Below are positions 43,839-53,150 of a stretch of 64,000 nt of DNA, piece by piece. Each line of letters begins with the position of its first letter. The first letter of the stretch is position 1. Both the position numbers and the translations under genes were made by a program. The notes below the pieces were generated by a model, which did not search any database, was not told the origin of the DNA, and saw only the letters and a list, made by a program, of their open reading frames with translations. The DNA is from an uncultured Erythrobacter sp. (lineage in GTDB: Bacteria; Pseudomonadota; Alphaproteobacteria; Sphingomonadales; Sphingomonadaceae), in the NCBI RefSeq assembly GCF_958304185.1, contig NZ_OY284433.1, positions 124,001 through 188,000 of the forward strand, written 5' to 3'.

Positions 43839-43908
43839 GCACAAAGCACAGCTTTCCTTGCGCCAGCATCGGGCTAAACCCAAGGTTGAGCGGGAAGGGG
43901 AGCAACGC

Positions 43909-44541
43909 ATGGGGATCACCAGCTGGTACGAGGCGAACGTCATGCCGCGCCTGATCACTTGCGCCTGTTCGCAAGGGCAGGTGATGAAGCGGCGCTCTGC
44001 CGTGGTGCCACTGGCGCGCGGAGATGTGTTCGAGCTGGGCTGTGGCGGCGGGATCAATCACGCGTTCTACGATCCCAAAGCGATCACCTCCTATGCCGGG
44101 ATCGACCCGCATGAGGGCTTGCTCGATGGCGCGCGGGCGGCGGCGCGGGCCAAGGGCTGGGTGGCCGATCTCAGGCAAGGGTGGGGCGAGGCGATCCCCT
44201 TCGATGACGCCAGCTTCGACTGCGTGGTCTGCACCTTTACGCTCTGCTCGGTGAGCGATCCGGCCCAGGTGATGCGCGAGCTGCGCCGCATCCTGCGTCC
44301 CGGCGGGCAAGCGCTGTTCCTCGAACATGGCCGCGCGCCCGATAGCGATGTGCGGCGCTGGCAGGAGCGGATCGAACCGGTCTGGAAGCGCCTCGCGGGC
44401 GGTTGCCACCTGACCCGGCCGATTGCGGGCGCGCTTACAGGCGCAGGCTTTGCGGTCGAGACTTTGGGTGAAGGCTACACCCCCAAGGCCCCGCGCTTTG
44501 CGGGATGGATGGAGTGGGGCATCGCCCGCAAGCCGCAATAG
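43909..44541 (+). CDS. Class I SAM-dependent methyltransferase (UbiE-like)
   Basis: A 210-residue methyltransferase starting at the ATG 43909, preceded by AAGGGGAG. Motif I is VFELGCGGGINHAFYD, an acidic residue follows in YAGIDPHEGLLD, and the post-I and motif II regions are EAIPFDDASFDCVVCTFTLC and ELRRILRPGGQALFLEHGRA. The pattern is close to the phospholipid N-methyltransferase/UbiE group, and GITSWYEANVMPRLI at the start is common in small methyltransferases of this type. The substrate is unknown. It converges on the RNase E gene, with a strong hairpin between them. Confidence 0.85.
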   Translation: MGITSWYEANVMPRLITCACSQGQVMKRRSAVVPLARGDVFELGCGGGINHAFYDPKAITSYAGIDPHEGLLDGARAAARAKGWVADLRQGWGEAIPFDDASFDCVVCTFTLCSVSDPAQVMRELRRILRPGGQALFLEHGRAPDSDVRRWQERIEPVWKRLAGGCHLTRPIAGALTGAGFAVETLGEGYTPKAPRFAGWMEWGIARKPQ

Positions 44542-44545
44542 CAAA

Positions 44546-44573
44546 GGGCGGGAGAGGTTGCCCGCTCCCGCCC
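44546..44573. terminator. Hairpin between convergent methyltransferase gene and rne
   Basis: GGGCGGGAG (44546-44554) pairs perfectly with CTCCCGCCC (44565-44573) across a 10-base loop. It sits 5 bases after the methyltransferase stop and 30 bases from the end of rne. No T-run follows on either strand, so it may slow or end transcription in both directions or protect the 3' ends. Confidence 0.5.
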
Positions 44574-44602
44574 CATGAATGCTTGGCCTGACCGGCGAGC
44601 GC

Positions 44603-47422
44603 TTACTCGCCGAAGGTGCGCTGCCACCAACCGCGGCGCGGCTTGGCATCGCCATCGGCTTCGGCATCGGCCTTGGGCGTAGTGGCCGGAGCCGCTTCAA
44701 CCACTGCCGGTTCGGTTGCTTCTGCGGTTTCGGCCGGTTCGGCATCGGCCACCTTGGCCTTGCGCGGCGCACGCTTGCGCTTGGGCTTTTCGGCCGGCGC
44801 TTCGGCGGGAGCCTCTGCGGCGACATCGGCAGCCTCGGCTGCAATTTCCGGCGCGAGCTCGGCTGCCACTTCGGCAACCGGAACCGCTTCCTTCTTCTTG
44901 CGCGGAGCACGGACGCGCTTGGGCTTTTCCGCCGGAGCAGCTTCGGCCACTTCGATTTCGGGCACATCGGCGGCAACCTCAGCCTCGGCCGGTGCGGCCG
45001 CTACTTCGGCTGCGGCTGCGGGCTCACCGTCATCCTGCGCTTCGCTGCCATCGCTGTCAGCATCACCATCGGAGCCGCCTTCGCTGCCCTCGTAGGTGCC
45101 ATCACGACGCTTGCGCCCACGACCACCACGGCGGCGGCGTTTCTTGGGGCGGCCTTCGCTATCGGTCGCGCCGTCATTGCCGCCTTCGGTGCCGTTGTCA
45201 TCGTTGCCATCGGCGTTGCGGGCTTCGCCATTGTCGTCGTCATCTTCGCCAGCTTCAGCGCCGTCTTCGGAGCCTTCGCCCTCGGCGCCTTCGCCTTCAT
45301 CGCCGCGATTGCGGTTGCGACCACCACGGCGGCGGCGACGCTTCTTCTTGTTGCGGCCGCCTTCGTCATCATTGTCGGCGCGTTCGCGGCGCGGTTGGCG
45401 GGGCTCACGCTCCTCAACCTCTTCCTCGGCGAAGTCTTCTTCTTCCTCGGGCAGTTCATCTTCCGGCTCATCGTCGATGATCGGTTCGAACTTGGGCGCA
45501 AAGGCCGGGCGCGGGCCTGCGCTGGAGACGCTCATCTTGGCGCCTTCATCCTCGCCTTCGGGCACGACTTCGACGCTGACGCCGTAACGCTGCTCGATTT
45601 CGACCAGATCGCCGCGCTTTTCGTTGAGCAGATAGATCGCCGCTTCGGTGCTTGCACCCAGCCGGATCAGCGTGCCCTTACCGCGCGCCGCTTCGTCCTC
45701 GATCAGACGCAGCGCTGAAAGACCCGCCGACGATGCGGTGCGGACAAGCCCGGTGCCATCGCAATGCGGGCAAGCGCGCGTGGTCGCTTCCAGCACGCCG
45801 GTGCGCAGGCGCTGGCGGCTCATTTCCATCAGCCCGAAGCTGGAGATGCGGCCAACCTGGATGCGCGCGCGATCATTCTTGAGCGCGTCCTTCATCGCCT
45901 TTTCGACCTTACGGACGTTGGAGGGGTACTCCATGTCGATAAAGTCGATCACGACCAGACCCGCCATGTCGCGCAGGCGCAGTTGGCGGGCGATTTCCTT
46001 GGCTGCTTCAAGGTTGGTGTGAAGCGCGGTCGCTTCGATCCCATGTTCCTTGGTCGAGCGGCCGGAGTTGATGTCGATCGAGACCAGCGCCTCGGTCGGG
46101 TTGATGATGAGATAGCCGCCCGATTTGAGCTGCACCATCGGATCATACATCGCGCGCAGCTGATCTTCCGCGCCGTAACGCTGGAACAACGGCACCGGAT
46201 CGGAATAGGCCTTCACCCGCCGGGCGTGGCTGGGCATCAGCATCTTCATGAAGGCCTTGGCCGACTTGTAGCCGTCCTCGCCTTCAACGACGACTTCCTC
46301 GATTTCCTTGTTGTAGATGTCGCGGATCGCTCGCTTGATCAGGTCGCTGTCCGAATGGATCAGCGCGGGCGCGACCGAGGCGAGGGTGTTCTCGCGGATC
46401 TCGTCCCACACGCGGGCGAGGTAATCGAAGTCACGCTTGATCTCGGGCTTGGTGCGGCTCATGCCGGCGGTGCGCACGATCAGGCCCATCGACTTGGGCA
46501 GCTTGAGATCGGAGACCATGTCCTTCAAGCGCTTGCGATCGCTGGTCGAGCTGATCTTGCGGCTGATCCCGCCGCCGCTGGAGCTGTTGGGCATCAGCAC
46601 GGTGTAACGACCGGCGAGGCTGAGATAGGTGGTCAGCGCTGCACCCTTGTTGCCGCGTTCTTCCTTGACGACCTGCACCAGCAGCACCTGGCGGCGCTGG
46701 ATAACGTCCTGGATTTTGTAGCGGCGACGCAGTGCCATGCGCTTGGCGCGCACTTCGTCGACCTGCTTGGCGCGGCTGCGGCCACCCTTGCTATTGGCAC
46801 CGTTATCGCCGCCCTTGCTGCCCTGACGGCGGCGGCCCCGGCGACCACGACCGCGATCCTGATCCGAGCCATCGGCGTTTTCTTCGCCGTTCTGATCATC
46901 GTCGCCATTGTCGGCGTCGTCATCCGAACCGTCTTCGTCGCCCGAATTGTCGTCAGATTCGCCGCCTTCGAAGGTGGCGACATCGTCCTTGTCGGAGGTG
47001 TCGACTTCCTCGACGCCGTTTTCGGCAAAGTCTTCGGCGAGGGATTCGCCGCTTTCTTCTTCGGCGTCATATTCGTCGCCGGGGGAGATGCCTTCATCTT
47101 CCTCTTCAGCGCGCAGACGTTCTTCTTCTTCCGCCGCCTCGGCCTCTTCAGCCAGCAGCGCGTCGCGATCAGCCTTGGGAATCTGGTAGTAGTCGGGGTG
47201 GATTTCGCTGAAGGCGAGGAAGCCGTGGCGATTGCCGCCAAAGTCGACAAAGGCCGCCTGTAGCGATGGTTCGACGCGGGTTACCTTGGCGAGGTAGATA
47301 TTGCCTTTAATCTGCTTGTGTTCGGCAGATTCGAAATCGAATTCCTCAATCCGGTTGCCCTGCAGAACCGCCACCCGTGTTTCTTCCGGGTGGCGCGCAT
47401 CGATTAGCATGCGCGTTGACAT
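44603..47422 (-). CDS. rne: Ribonuclease E
   Basis: Essential endoribonuclease that starts mRNA decay and matures rRNA and tRNA. From the ATG at 47422 (MSTRMLIDARHPEETRVAVL) it has 939 residues. The S1 domain (about 35-300) is interrupted by a long acidic then basic insertion (about 90-235). The catalytic DNase I-like part includes LVSIDINSGRSTKE and VVIDFIDM, and the Zn-link is CPHCDGTG. A long disordered C-terminus follows with Glu/Asp-rich and Arg-rich stretches, two copies of PAEKPKRxRAPRK, and the terminal RRGWWQRTFGE. The insertion and the tail are typical of alphaproteobacterial RNase E. It is divergent from the amidase gene across a 426-bp gap. Confidence 0.95.
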   Translation of the reverse strand: MSTRMLIDARHPEETRVAVLQGNRIEEFDFESAEHKQIKGNIYLAKVTRVEPSLQAAFVDFGGNRHGFLAFSEIHPDYYQIPKADRDALLAEEAEAAEEEERLRAEEEDEGISPGDEYDAEEESGESLAEDFAENGVEEVDTSDKDDVATFEGGESDDNSGDEDGSDDDADNGDDDQNGEENADGSDQDRGRGRRGRRRQGSKGGDNGANSKGGRSRAKQVDEVRAKRMALRRRYKIQDVIQRRQVLLVQVVKEERGNKGAALTTYLSLAGRYTVLMPNSSSGGGISRKISSTSDRKRLKDMVSDLKLPKSMGLIVRTAGMSRTKPEIKRDFDYLARVWDEIRENTLASVAPALIHSDSDLIKRAIRDIYNKEIEEVVVEGEDGYKSAKAFMKMLMPSHARRVKAYSDPVPLFQRYGAEDQLRAMYDPMVQLKSGGYLIINPTEALVSIDINSGRSTKEHGIEATALHTNLEAAKEIARQLRLRDMAGLVVIDFIDMEYPSNVRKVEKAMKDALKNDRARIQVGRISSFGLMEMSRQRLRTGVLEATTRACPHCDGTGLVRTASSAGLSALRLIEDEAARGKGTLIRLGASTEAAIYLLNEKRGDLVEIEQRYGVSVEVVPEGEDEGAKMSVSSAGPRPAFAPKFEPIIDDEPEDELPEEEEDFAEEEVEEREPRQPRRERADNDDEGGRNKKKRRRRRGGRNRNRGDEGEGAEGEGSEDGAEAGEDDDDNGEARNADGNDDNGTEGGNDGATDSEGRPKKRRRRGGRGRKRRDGTYEGSEGGSDGDADSDGSEAQDDGEPAAAAEVAAAPAEAEVAADVPEIEVAEAAPAEKPKRVRAPRKKKEAVPVAEVAAELAPEIAAEAADVAAEAPAEAPAEKPKRKRAPRKAKVADAEPAETAEATEPAVVEAAPATTPKADAEADGDAKPRRGWWQRTFGE

Positions 47423-47848
47423 TGAATATTCTCCATGCGTCCGGCCTTGCCCGCAATGGGGCATGAAGGGGACGCGCATTATGTGGTGAACCGGCCTGCG
47501 TGATAGCTGTGCCGGAAGGGGAAATCGCGCTTTGGCCGCCAGCGGCGCTCAGTGCGAAGCTCGTGTCTGCAATGTGGAACGTGCGGCCGAGCGCCGCATC
47601 TTGACCCGCGAGGACACGCACGCGCTGTTTGCGCATTGTGCTCATCGATCGGGAAAAACGTTCTGTCACTACATCAACCTGTACTGGGCCGGGTGCGAGA
47701 AATGGTGGTGCCCCGGCGCAAGAGGATCGCAGGTGGAGCGCAAAGTGCGCCGTGATGCAACCTCTCTGGCAATACCGCTAGCACTGTGGGGCAAACCCCG
47801 CAACTCTATTGCGCTGGCAGGCGGCAAGACCGTAAGCACCTTACCATC
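47423..47848. other. 426-bp divergent intergenic region, probable rne leader
   Basis: The gap between rne (leftward) and the amidase gene (rightward) must hold both promoters. Its length suits a long 5' untranslated rne leader, through which RNase E is autoregulated in several bacteria. I see small stem-loops (for example GCGCAAAGTGCGC near 47740 and GGGGCAAACCCC near 47790) and a leftward reading frame of about 107 codons from 47669, overlapping the rne start out of frame. No tRNA, riboswitch or convincing promoter could be identified by eye. Confidence 0.4.
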
Positions 47849-48748
47849 ATGAGTTTTCGCACTCTTCTGCTGATCGTATTTCTGGCACCGATTGCCGTGC
47901 TTGGCGGGGCGAGCGTGCTGGGTCTGACGATCCCGGTGCCCGAATGGGGACGCGATTATGTGCTGCGATTTGCGCTCGAAAGTGAGGGCGCGAATATCGA
48001 CTTGCCACCGGTTGAGGGCCCCGATGATCCCTCGCGTCCGCTGGTGGTGATCGACGCTGGGCATGGCGGGCGCGATCCGGGTGCAATCGGCACCGATCCC
48101 GAGGGGCGCAAGGTCAACGAAAAGGACATCACCCTCGCCATCGCACTTGCTGTGCGGGACGAATTGCTGCGGCAAGGCGGGATCCGGGTGGCGCTGACCC
48201 GCGCGGATGACCGCATCGTGCCGCTGCCTTACCGGCCAGAGATCGCGCGCTTGCTCGATGCGGACCTGTTCATTTCGATCCATGCCGATTCCGCCGGAGA
48301 GCGCGCCGATGTCAGCGGGGCGAGCATCTACACCTTGTCCGATGACGCATCGAGCGAGGCGGCGGCGCGCTTTGCCGCGCGCGAAAACGATGCGGACCGA
48401 TTGAATGGCATCACGATTGATGGGCAAAGCGCGGCGGTCAGCACGATCCTGGTTGAGCTGTCGCAGCAGCGCACGCAGGAAGACGCGCTCGAATTTGCCG
48501 GCCTCGTGCTGCGTGAGGGATCGAGCAAGCTCGCCTTTGTCCCACAGCCCAAGCGCGCCGCCGGGCTGGTGGTGCTGCGGGCACCCGACGTGCCCTCGGT
48601 GCTGTTCGAGAGCGGCTTTGTCACCAACCTCACTGATCGCGCGCGGTTGACCACGGCTGAGGGGCGGGCCGAATATGCCGGCGTGCTGGCGCGCGCCATC
48701 CGGGTCTATTTCGCGCGGCGGCGCGATCCTGTGGCGGACGGCGAATAG
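47849..48748 (+). CDS. N-acetylmuramoyl-L-alanine amidase
   Basis: Zn-dependent peptidoglycan amidase of the Amidase_3 (AmiC-like) family, which cuts the stem peptide from muramic acid at division. The 299-residue protein starts at the ATG 47849 with an N-terminal membrane or signal segment (FRTLLLIVFLAPIAVLGGA). The catalytic domain shows VVIDAGHGGRDPGAIG (Zn His), NEKDITLAIALAV (Zn Glu), DLFISIHADS (second Zn His) and VLFESGFVTN with the catalytic Glu. The AMIN domain of AmiC is absent. It is followed 54 bases later by the PBP1A gene, the same order I recall for related alphaproteobacteria. Confidence 0.93.
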   Translation: MSFRTLLLIVFLAPIAVLGGASVLGLTIPVPEWGRDYVLRFALESEGANIDLPPVEGPDDPSRPLVVIDAGHGGRDPGAIGTDPEGRKVNEKDITLAIALAVRDELLRQGGIRVALTRADDRIVPLPYRPEIARLLDADLFISIHADSAGERADVSGASIYTLSDDASSEAAARFAARENDADRLNGITIDGQSAAVSTILVELSQQRTQEDALEFAGLVLREGSSKLAFVPQPKRAAGLVVLRAPDVPSVLFESGFVTNLTDRARLTTAEGRAEYAGVLARAIRVYFARRRDPVADGE

Positions 48749-48802
48749 GATGGGAAATCGGCTAGCCTTGGCCAATCCCCGCGTGCTAGTTGCCGCGCGT
48801 CC

Positions 48803-51337
48803 ATGACTGAGCCGACCGCCTCACCTGTCGCCGAACCCGGCGCGCCCTCCACCTGGGCTTACCTGCGCTACCGCGTGAACCGCGATTTGGGCGGGGCGCT
48901 GGCGTGGTTCCGTGAGCGTTGGCGGCAGAGCTTCTGGTTCAAGCTGGTCGCGGGCGCATTTGGCGTGTTCCTCGCGCTGTGGATCGCGGTGTTCGTGTGG
49001 CTAGCCAGCGACCTGCCCGAAGCCGAAACACTGCTGACCTATGAAACCCCGCTCCCCACGGTGGTGCGCGGCTATGACGGCGAGATCGTCCACACCTATG
49101 CGCGTGAGCGGCGGGTGCAGCTGCAATATGCCGATTTCCCGCAAAAGCTGATCGAGTCCTATCTCGCTGCCGAGGACAAAACCTTCTTCAGCCACGGCGG
49201 GGTTGATTTCCTCGGCACGGCCAATGCGGTGTTCGATTATGCCACCAAATTTGGCTCTGGCGAGCGCGCAGTGGGCGGGTCGACCATCACCCAGCAGGTC
49301 GCCAAGAATCTCCTGCTGGGAGACGAATACTCCGTTACGCGCAAGCTCAAAGAAATGATCCTCGCCGGCCGCATCGAACAGGTGTTGACCAAGCAGGAGA
49401 TCCTTGAACTCTACCTCAACGAAATCCCGCTCGGGCGGCGCAGCTTTGGCGTGCAGGCGGCATCGCGCGCCTATTTCGACAAGGATGTCGACGCGCTTGA
49501 ACTGCACGAGATGGCCTTCCTTGCGATCCTGCCCAAGGCGCCGGAACGCTATGGCCGCAAGGGTCAGGAAGATGCTGCGCTGGAGCGGCGCAATTTCGTC
49601 CTTACCCAGATGGAAGAGAACGGCTTCATCACTGGCTCGCAGCGCCGGGCGGCTGCGGCGCAGCCCTTGGGCCTCGTCACGCAGCGGCGTGAGCGGAGCG
49701 TTGATGCGGGCTACTTCTTAGAAGAAGTCCGCCGCGAATTGATCACGCGGTTTGGCGAGACGGTGGAGACCGGGCCGAACTCGGTCTATGCAGGCGGGCT
49801 GTGGGTGCGCACTTCGCTTGATCCGCAGATGCAGACCGCTGCCCGCGATGCGCTGCGCGAAGGCCTGCTGCGCTATCACGGTGGGCGCGCTTGGGCAGGG
49901 CCGATTGCGACACTCGATGTCAGCGCCGGCAATTGGGCAAGCCAGCTGCAAAGCTCGCCGCTCGGGATCAATTACAAGGACTGGCGCATTGGCGTCGTCA
50001 CCAGCCGCAGCGGGCAATCGGCACGGATCGGATTTGCCGATGGCAAGGAAGCACCGCTTGGCAATCTACCCAACGCGCTGAAAGCAGGCGACGTTATTGC
50101 CGCCAATCCCAGCGGCAATGGCTGGAACGTACGCACCGTGCCTGAAGCGCAAGGCGCGCTGGTGGTCGAGAGTGCGCAGACCGGGCGGGTGCTGGCGATG
50201 CAGGGCGGGTTCGATCACCGCCTGTCGGACTTCAACCGCGCGACGCAGGCGATGCGTCAGCCGGGTTCGACTATCAAGCCCTTCGTCTATGCCGCCGGGC
50301 TCGATACCGGCATGACGCCCTCGACCCAGGTCGATAACAATCGCTTCTGCTATTATCAGGGCGCCAATCTCGGCGAGAAATGCATTCGCGGCTCGGGCAG
50401 CGGCGGGCAGCATCCGATGCGCTTCGGGCTCGAGCAGTCGCAGAACATCATGACCGTGCAGATCGGCATGACCGCGGGCATGAACAATGTCGTCAAGGGC
50501 ATCGAGAAGCTCGGCATTGGCAAGTTCCCGGCCTATCCTTCGACCGCGCTGGGCGCAGGCGAGACGACGCTGGTCAAGATGGTTGCCGCTTACAGCGCGC
50601 TGGCCAATCACGGGCGGCTCAATCCGCCGACCGTGATCGACTATGTGCAGGACCGCCGCGGCAAGGTGCTGTGGCGCGCCGACAACCGCGATTGCCGCGG
50701 CTGCAACATGGCGAAATGGGATGGCAAGCCGATGCCGCGCTTCGGCGTGCGCGGCGCGCAGGCGATGGATGCGCGCACCGCGTTTCAGGTGATGCATATG
50801 CTGCGCGGCGCGGTCAGCCGTGGGACCGCGACGGTGCTCAATCCGCTGAACCTGCCACTGTTCGGCAAGACCGGCACCACCACCGGCCCCAAGGACGTAT
50901 GGTTCATCGGCGGCACGCAGCAGATGATCGCAGGCGCCTATATCGGTTTCGACCAACCCCGGAACATGGGCGGCTATGCCTTTGGCGGCACGATTGCCGC
51001 GCCAATCATCAAGAGCCTGATCGAGAAGACCAAGCCCAAGTGGTCCGACCTTCCCGCCGTGGCGCCTGCGGGCGTGCGGATGGTGCGGGTTGACCGCCGC
51101 TCGGGCAAGCGCGTGTTCGATGGCTGGCCGACCGATGACCCGCGATCTGCGATTATCTGGGAAGCCTTCAAGCCCGACACTGAGCCAGAGCGTTACACCC
51201 GGCAGGACGCCATCGCGGCCAAGCGCAACGAAATCCTCGCGCTGATCCGCGCCGGGCGGCAGAATGCCGAAAGCGCGGTAGTCGACGAGCCTGCTCCGGA
51301 ACCAGTCGAATTCATCGAAGAAGGCGGGGTTGACTGA
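48803..51337 (+). CDS. Penicillin-binding protein 1A (bifunctional)
   Basis: Class A PBP that polymerises glycan strands and cross-links peptides. The 844-residue protein has a cytoplasmic tail, one membrane anchor (about 49-70), a GT51 domain with the catalytic Glu in LAAEDKTFFSHGGVDF and a second motif GGSTITQQVAKNLLL, and a transpeptidase domain with SxxK in RQPGSTIKPFVY, SxN in EQSQNIMTVQ and KTG in FGKTGTTTGPKDVWF. All catalytic motifs are intact. Adjacent to the amidase gene, it forms a cell-wall pair. Confidence 0.95.
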   Translation: MTEPTASPVAEPGAPSTWAYLRYRVNRDLGGALAWFRERWRQSFWFKLVAGAFGVFLALWIAVFVWLASDLPEAETLLTYETPLPTVVRGYDGEIVHTYARERRVQLQYADFPQKLIESYLAAEDKTFFSHGGVDFLGTANAVFDYATKFGSGERAVGGSTITQQVAKNLLLGDEYSVTRKLKEMILAGRIEQVLTKQEILELYLNEIPLGRRSFGVQAASRAYFDKDVDALELHEMAFLAILPKAPERYGRKGQEDAALERRNFVLTQMEENGFITGSQRRAAAAQPLGLVTQRRERSVDAGYFLEEVRRELITRFGETVETGPNSVYAGGLWVRTSLDPQMQTAARDALREGLLRYHGGRAWAGPIATLDVSAGNWASQLQSSPLGINYKDWRIGVVTSRSGQSARIGFADGKEAPLGNLPNALKAGDVIAANPSGNGWNVRTVPEAQGALVVESAQTGRVLAMQGGFDHRLSDFNRATQAMRQPGSTIKPFVYAAGLDTGMTPSTQVDNNRFCYYQGANLGEKCIRGSGSGGQHPMRFGLEQSQNIMTVQIGMTAGMNNVVKGIEKLGIGKFPAYPSTALGAGETTLVKMVAAYSALANHGRLNPPTVIDYVQDRRGKVLWRADNRDCRGCNMAKWDGKPMPRFGVRGAQAMDARTAFQVMHMLRGAVSRGTATVLNPLNLPLFGKTGTTTGPKDVWFIGGTQQMIAGAYIGFDQPRNMGGYAFGGTIAAPIIKSLIEKTKPKWSDLPAVAPAGVRMVRVDRRSGKRVFDGWPTDDPRSAIIWEAFKPDTEPERYTRQDAIAAKRNEILALIRAGRQNAESAVVDEPAPEPVEFIEEGGVD

Positions 51338-51379
51338 TCTTGCGTGGAACCGGTCGCGGGGCTGGCGGGTTAGTGTGCC

Positions 51380-51928
51380 ATGACCAGCACCCGCACCCGC
51401 TTCACCCCCTTCGCCGCGCTCGCCCTGATCGGGCTCGCCGCGATGACCGTCACCTCCGCTTCGGCTGAACTGCCCAAAGGTGCGAAGGCCCCCGCCTTTG
51501 CCACCCGCGCCGCGCTCGCCGGGTCGGAGTTCGGCTTCACGCTCAGTGCTGCCTTGGCCAAGGGGCCGGTGGTGCTCTATTTCTACCCAAAGGCCTTCAC
51601 CAGCGGTTGCACGCTGGAAGCCAATGCCTTTGCCGCCGCGATGCCGCAGTTCAAGGCGGCGGGCGCGAGCGTCATCGGGATGTCGAACGACGATATTGCT
51701 ACCCTCAAGCGCTTCAGCCGCGAAGAATGCCGTGATGCCTTCCCGGTCGGCGTCGCCTCGGCCAAGATCATGGCGGCTTATGATGTGGCCGGCAGTGGCT
51801 CGGGCTATGCCAGCCGCACATCTTACGTGATCGCGCGCGACGGCAGCATCGTCGCCGTGCATTCCGCCGCCGACTATCGCGGCCACGTCGAAAAGACCTT
51901 GGCGGCGGTGCGCGCGCTCAAGAAGTAG
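51380..51928 (+). CDS. Exported peroxiredoxin (AhpC/TSA, Bcp-like)
   Basis: Thiol peroxidase of the AhpC/TSA superfamily, 182 residues. Unlike cytoplasmic Bcp it starts with a signal peptide (about 1-29, FAALALIGLAAMTVTSASA), so it should act in the periplasm. The peroxidatic site is FYPKAFTSGCTLEA (PxxxTxxC with Cys). A candidate resolving Cys lies in REECRDAFPVG. The electron donor in the periplasm is unknown. It follows PBP1A by 42 bases. Confidence 0.88.
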   Translation: MTSTRTRFTPFAALALIGLAAMTVTSASAELPKGAKAPAFATRAALAGSEFGFTLSAALAKGPVVLYFYPKAFTSGCTLEANAFAAAMPQFKAAGASVIGMSNDDIATLKRFSREECRDAFPVGVASAKIMAAYDVAGSGSGYASRTSYVIARDGSIVAVHSAADYRGHVEKTLAAVRALKK

Positions 51929-51938
51929 GGCCCCGGGG

Positions 51939-51953
51939 AGCGGCGCAGCCGCT
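51939..51953 (+). terminator. Weak hairpin after the peroxiredoxin gene
   Basis: AGCGGC (51939-51944) and GCCGCT (51948-51953) form a 6-bp stem with a GCA loop, followed by only TTTA. It lies 11 bases after the peroxiredoxin stop and may end that transcript before prfB. The short U-tract makes the call weak. Confidence 0.3.
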
Positions 51954-52017
51954 TTACAATCGCGCGCGCAGCGCTAAGCGGGGCCGACTTTTTAAGAGCA
52001 TCACTGAAGGATAGACG

Positions 52018-53145
52018 ATGCGGGCCGAAGGCCAGGCTTACATCAACCGGATCGAAGCGGCGCTGGCGCTGGTGCGCCTGTCGCTCGATTGGGATCGCGC
52101 GCTGCGGAGGCTCGACGAGTTGAATGCGCGCGTGCAGGACCCCAACCTGTGGGACAACCCCAAGCAAGCCCAAGCGATCAGCCGTGAGCAGAAGACGCTT
52201 GAGACGGCGGTGAACACCGTGAACGAAATCGCCGCCGAAATGGCGGATGCCGTCGAATTCATCGAAATGGGTGAGGCTGAGGGCGAAGACGCGATTGTCG
52301 AGGATGGCTTGGCAACCCTGCAACGGCTCGCCGACCGGGCGGATGCCGACAAGGTGCAAGCGCTCCTTTCGGGCGAGGCTGACGGCAATGACACCTATCT
52401 CGAAATCCATGCCGGGGCCGGCGGGACCGAGAGCCAGGACTGGGCCGAAATGCTGTTCCGGATGTATGGTCGCTGGGCCGAACGGCGCGGGTTCAAGGTT
52501 GAAACGGTCGAATATCAGGCGGGCGAACAGGCCGGGATCAAGTCGGCGACCCTGCATATCAAGGGTGACGGCGCCTATGGCTATGCCAAGACCGAAAGCG
52601 GCGTCCACCGTCTGGTTCGCATCAGTCCCTATGACAGCAGCGCCCGCCGCCACACCAGCTTTTCGAGCGTGTGGGTCTATCCGGTGATCGACGATTCCTT
52701 CGAGATCGACATCAATCCCGCCGACCTCAAGATCGACACCTACCGCGCGTCGGGCGCTGGCGGGCAGCACGTCAACACCACCGATTCCGCAGTGCGTATC
52801 ACCCACCAACCCTCCGGCATCGTGGTCGCCAGCCAGCAGGACCGCAGCCAGCACAAGAACCGCGAAATCGCGATGAATATGCTGAAGGCGCGGCTTTACG
52901 AGGCGGAGATGCGTTCGCGCGAGGAAGCCGCCAGCGCTGAACACTCGGCCAAGAGCGACATTGGCTGGGGCCACCAGATCCGCTCCTACGTCTTGCAGCC
53001 CTATCAGATGGTCAAGGACCTGCGCACCGGCGTGGTCTCGACCGCCCCTGACGCTGTGCTCGATGGCGCAATCGATCCGTTCATCTCGGCGGCGCTTGCC
53101 CAGCGGGTGACGGGCGAGAAGGTCGAGATCGAGGACGTGGAGTAA
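52018..53145 (+). CDS. prfB: Peptide chain release factor 2
   Basis: Release factor reading UAA and UGA. The 375-residue protein has the GGQ loop in ASGAGGQHVNTTDSAVRI for peptidyl-tRNA hydrolysis and a codon-recognition region RISPYDSSARRHTSF, where SPY replaces the SPF of enteric RF2. RF1 would carry PxT here. The reading frame is continuous from the ATG at 52018, preceded by GAAGGA; there is no in-frame UGA near codon 25, so the autoregulatory frameshift of many prfB genes is absent. The next gene begins 5 bases after the stop. Confidence 0.94.
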   Translation: MRAEGQAYINRIEAALALVRLSLDWDRALRRLDELNARVQDPNLWDNPKQAQAISREQKTLETAVNTVNEIAAEMADAVEFIEMGEAEGEDAIVEDGLATLQRLADRADADKVQALLSGEADGNDTYLEIHAGAGGTESQDWAEMLFRMYGRWAERRGFKVETVEYQAGEQAGIKSATLHIKGDGAYGYAKTESGVHRLVRISPYDSSARRHTSFSSVWVYPVIDDSFEIDINPADLKIDTYRASGAGGQHVNTTDSAVRITHQPSGIVVASQQDRSQHKNREIAMNMLKARLYEAEMRSREEAASAEHSAKSDIGWGHQIRSYVLQPYQMVKDLRTGVVSTAPDAVLDGAIDPFISAALAQRVTGEKVEIEDVE

Positions 53146-53150
53146 GCGCG

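Noticed and set aside
45764-47263. A 499-codon plus-strand frame opposite rne with many hydrophobic Ala/Val/Phe runs that resemble membrane helices
   Set aside because: The apparent helices are the complement of Asp/Glu-rich codons in RNase E; the catalytic motifs are all on the minus strand.
52018-53145. Programmed +1 frameshift in prfB
   Set aside because: The frame is continuous from the start codon, with no in-frame stop near codon 25.
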